From Blastocatellia bacterium (GTDB lineage Bacteria > Acidobacteriota > Blastocatellia > Pyrinomonadales > Pyrinomonadaceae): a stretch of DNA of 64,000 nt. The notes under the pieces were generated by a model. It saw only the letters and a list, made by a program, of their open reading frames with translations. It was not told the DNA's origin and searched no databases. The position numbers and the translations under genes are program-made. The stretch lies in contig DNND01000018.1 of NCBI GenBank assembly GCA_003488005.1, forward strand, positions 15,587-79,586, read 5' to 3'. Position 1 is the first letter of the stretch. Each line of letters begins with the position of its first letter. Of this stretch, positions 63,515 to 64,000 are shown in pieces.

Positions 63515-63992
63515 TCAGGTCGTTCTCTCAGATTTTATCTCCTCGGCATTTTGTAAGATCCGCTGAAACACCGCGGCGGCGGTAGCGGTGATGGCAGAGA
63601 CCAAAATAATGAAGACACCCATCATGACTCCACCGGCAATATCATCCTTGCCACGTATAAAGATGGATAAATAGGCCACCGCCCCGAGAATAAAGATCGC
63701 AGTAGTTAACGCGCAGTTACTTGATGATCCGCAAAGCTCGCACAGAACGCTGAGAAAATATTTCGTTTCGTCCGGCATACCCTAATATCTTGAATGCCCG
63801 GGTTAGACCGACAAAAAATGGGACGAAGGCCAGGTATATATACGCCAGGAATGGATCCTTGAAGTAGATCTCAAAAAGCGTGGCGTTCACGTTCCTGCCC
63901 TCGACCTGGGGTTCCCAAAGCAGCAAGGCAAGAACGCCTACGCCGAGAAGAACAATTATTACCTGAAGGAAGATCGTTGAGCCTCGTTTCAT
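63515..63992 (-). pseudogene. DUF2975 membrane protein, frameshifted
   Basis: The 5' part from the ATG at 63992 (STIFLQVIIVLLGVGVLALLL, EGRNVNATLFEIYF, PFFVGLTRAFKILGYAGRN) stops after ALRIIK. The rest (CALTTAIFILGAVAYLSIF, GGVMMGVFIILVSAITATAA, FQRILQNAEEIKS) is in the next frame. Removing a single A at about 63717 joins them into one ~159-residue DUF2975 protein with four membrane segments. The usual partner, a small XRE regulator, lies 14 bases downstream and is also broken. Either the locus has decayed or this stretch carries assembly errors. Confidence 0.88.
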
Positions 63993-64000
63993 AGTTGATC

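Overview
The window reads as bacterial chromosome of moderate to slightly high GC. It is most likely from an acidobacterium, probably Blastocatellia (an inference). Supporting this are two Oar-like TonB-type outer-membrane receptors with an N-terminal carboxypeptidase-regulatory fold, an S8 protease ending in hexapeptide repeats, a DUF2975/XRE gene pair, and an extreme density of PAS-rich two-component proteins. No rRNA, tRNA, CRISPR array or complete insertion sequence was seen. LAYOUT. 1-3 kb: a CheY-like regulator (cut by the left edge) behind a CHASE-PAS histidine kinase. 3.6-17.1 kb: a tightly packed minus-strand signalling operon (five-PAS kinase, stand-alone receiver, receiver-PAS kinase, large hybrid kinase, receiver-GGDEF-EAL protein, NtrC-type sigma-54 activator, small unknown protein). 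Genes here overlap or sit 3-20 bases apart, and a TonB-type receptor lies directly upstream. 20.4-23.3 kb: small genes separated by copies of one hairpin family, behind an unusual Clp-type AAA+ unfoldase module fused to a receiver domain. 23.6-34.6 kb: two NarL-type regulators and three related HisKA_3 kinases (7-TM/PAS; periplasmic binding protein/PAS/GAF/PAS; MEDS), interrupted by a secreted subtilisin-like protease. 35.8-39.3 kb: a plus-strand minor-pilin operon (FimT/GspH-, PilV-, PilW- and PilX-like). 39.4-44.6 kb: a receiver plus Hpt pair, a zinc-ribbon-like protein, another receiver, a degenerate HD-GYP receiver, a receiver-kinase and a receiver-PAS protein. 45-50 kb: a secreted protein of unknown function and a second TonB-type receptor. 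50.7-56.5 kb: a Fis-like DNA-binding protein, a LytS/LytR-type pair, a coiled-coil protein and a secreted class-C beta-lactamase-like hydrolase. 57.2-64 kb: a di-haem RoxA-like cytochrome, a tail-sheath gene remnant, a two-gene membrane/barrel unit of unknown function, a zincin metallopeptidase, a small hydrophobic protein, and a decayed XRE regulator plus DUF2975 pair carrying frameshifts. HOW IT FITS TOGETHER. The first 52 kb are mainly a signalling island. Several kinases lack a hybrid output and several receivers lack an adjacent kinase, and an Hpt protein is present, so cross-talk and phosphorelay are likely. Plausible outputs are c-di-GMP hydrolysis (EAL), sigma-54 and NarL/LytTR transcription, type IV pilus function, and regulated protein unfolding through the AAA+-receiver protein. 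The last is the most novel-looking item in the window. Four long imperfect palindromes (41.1, 50.4, 54.8 and 59.5 kb) look like REP/MITE-type elements.
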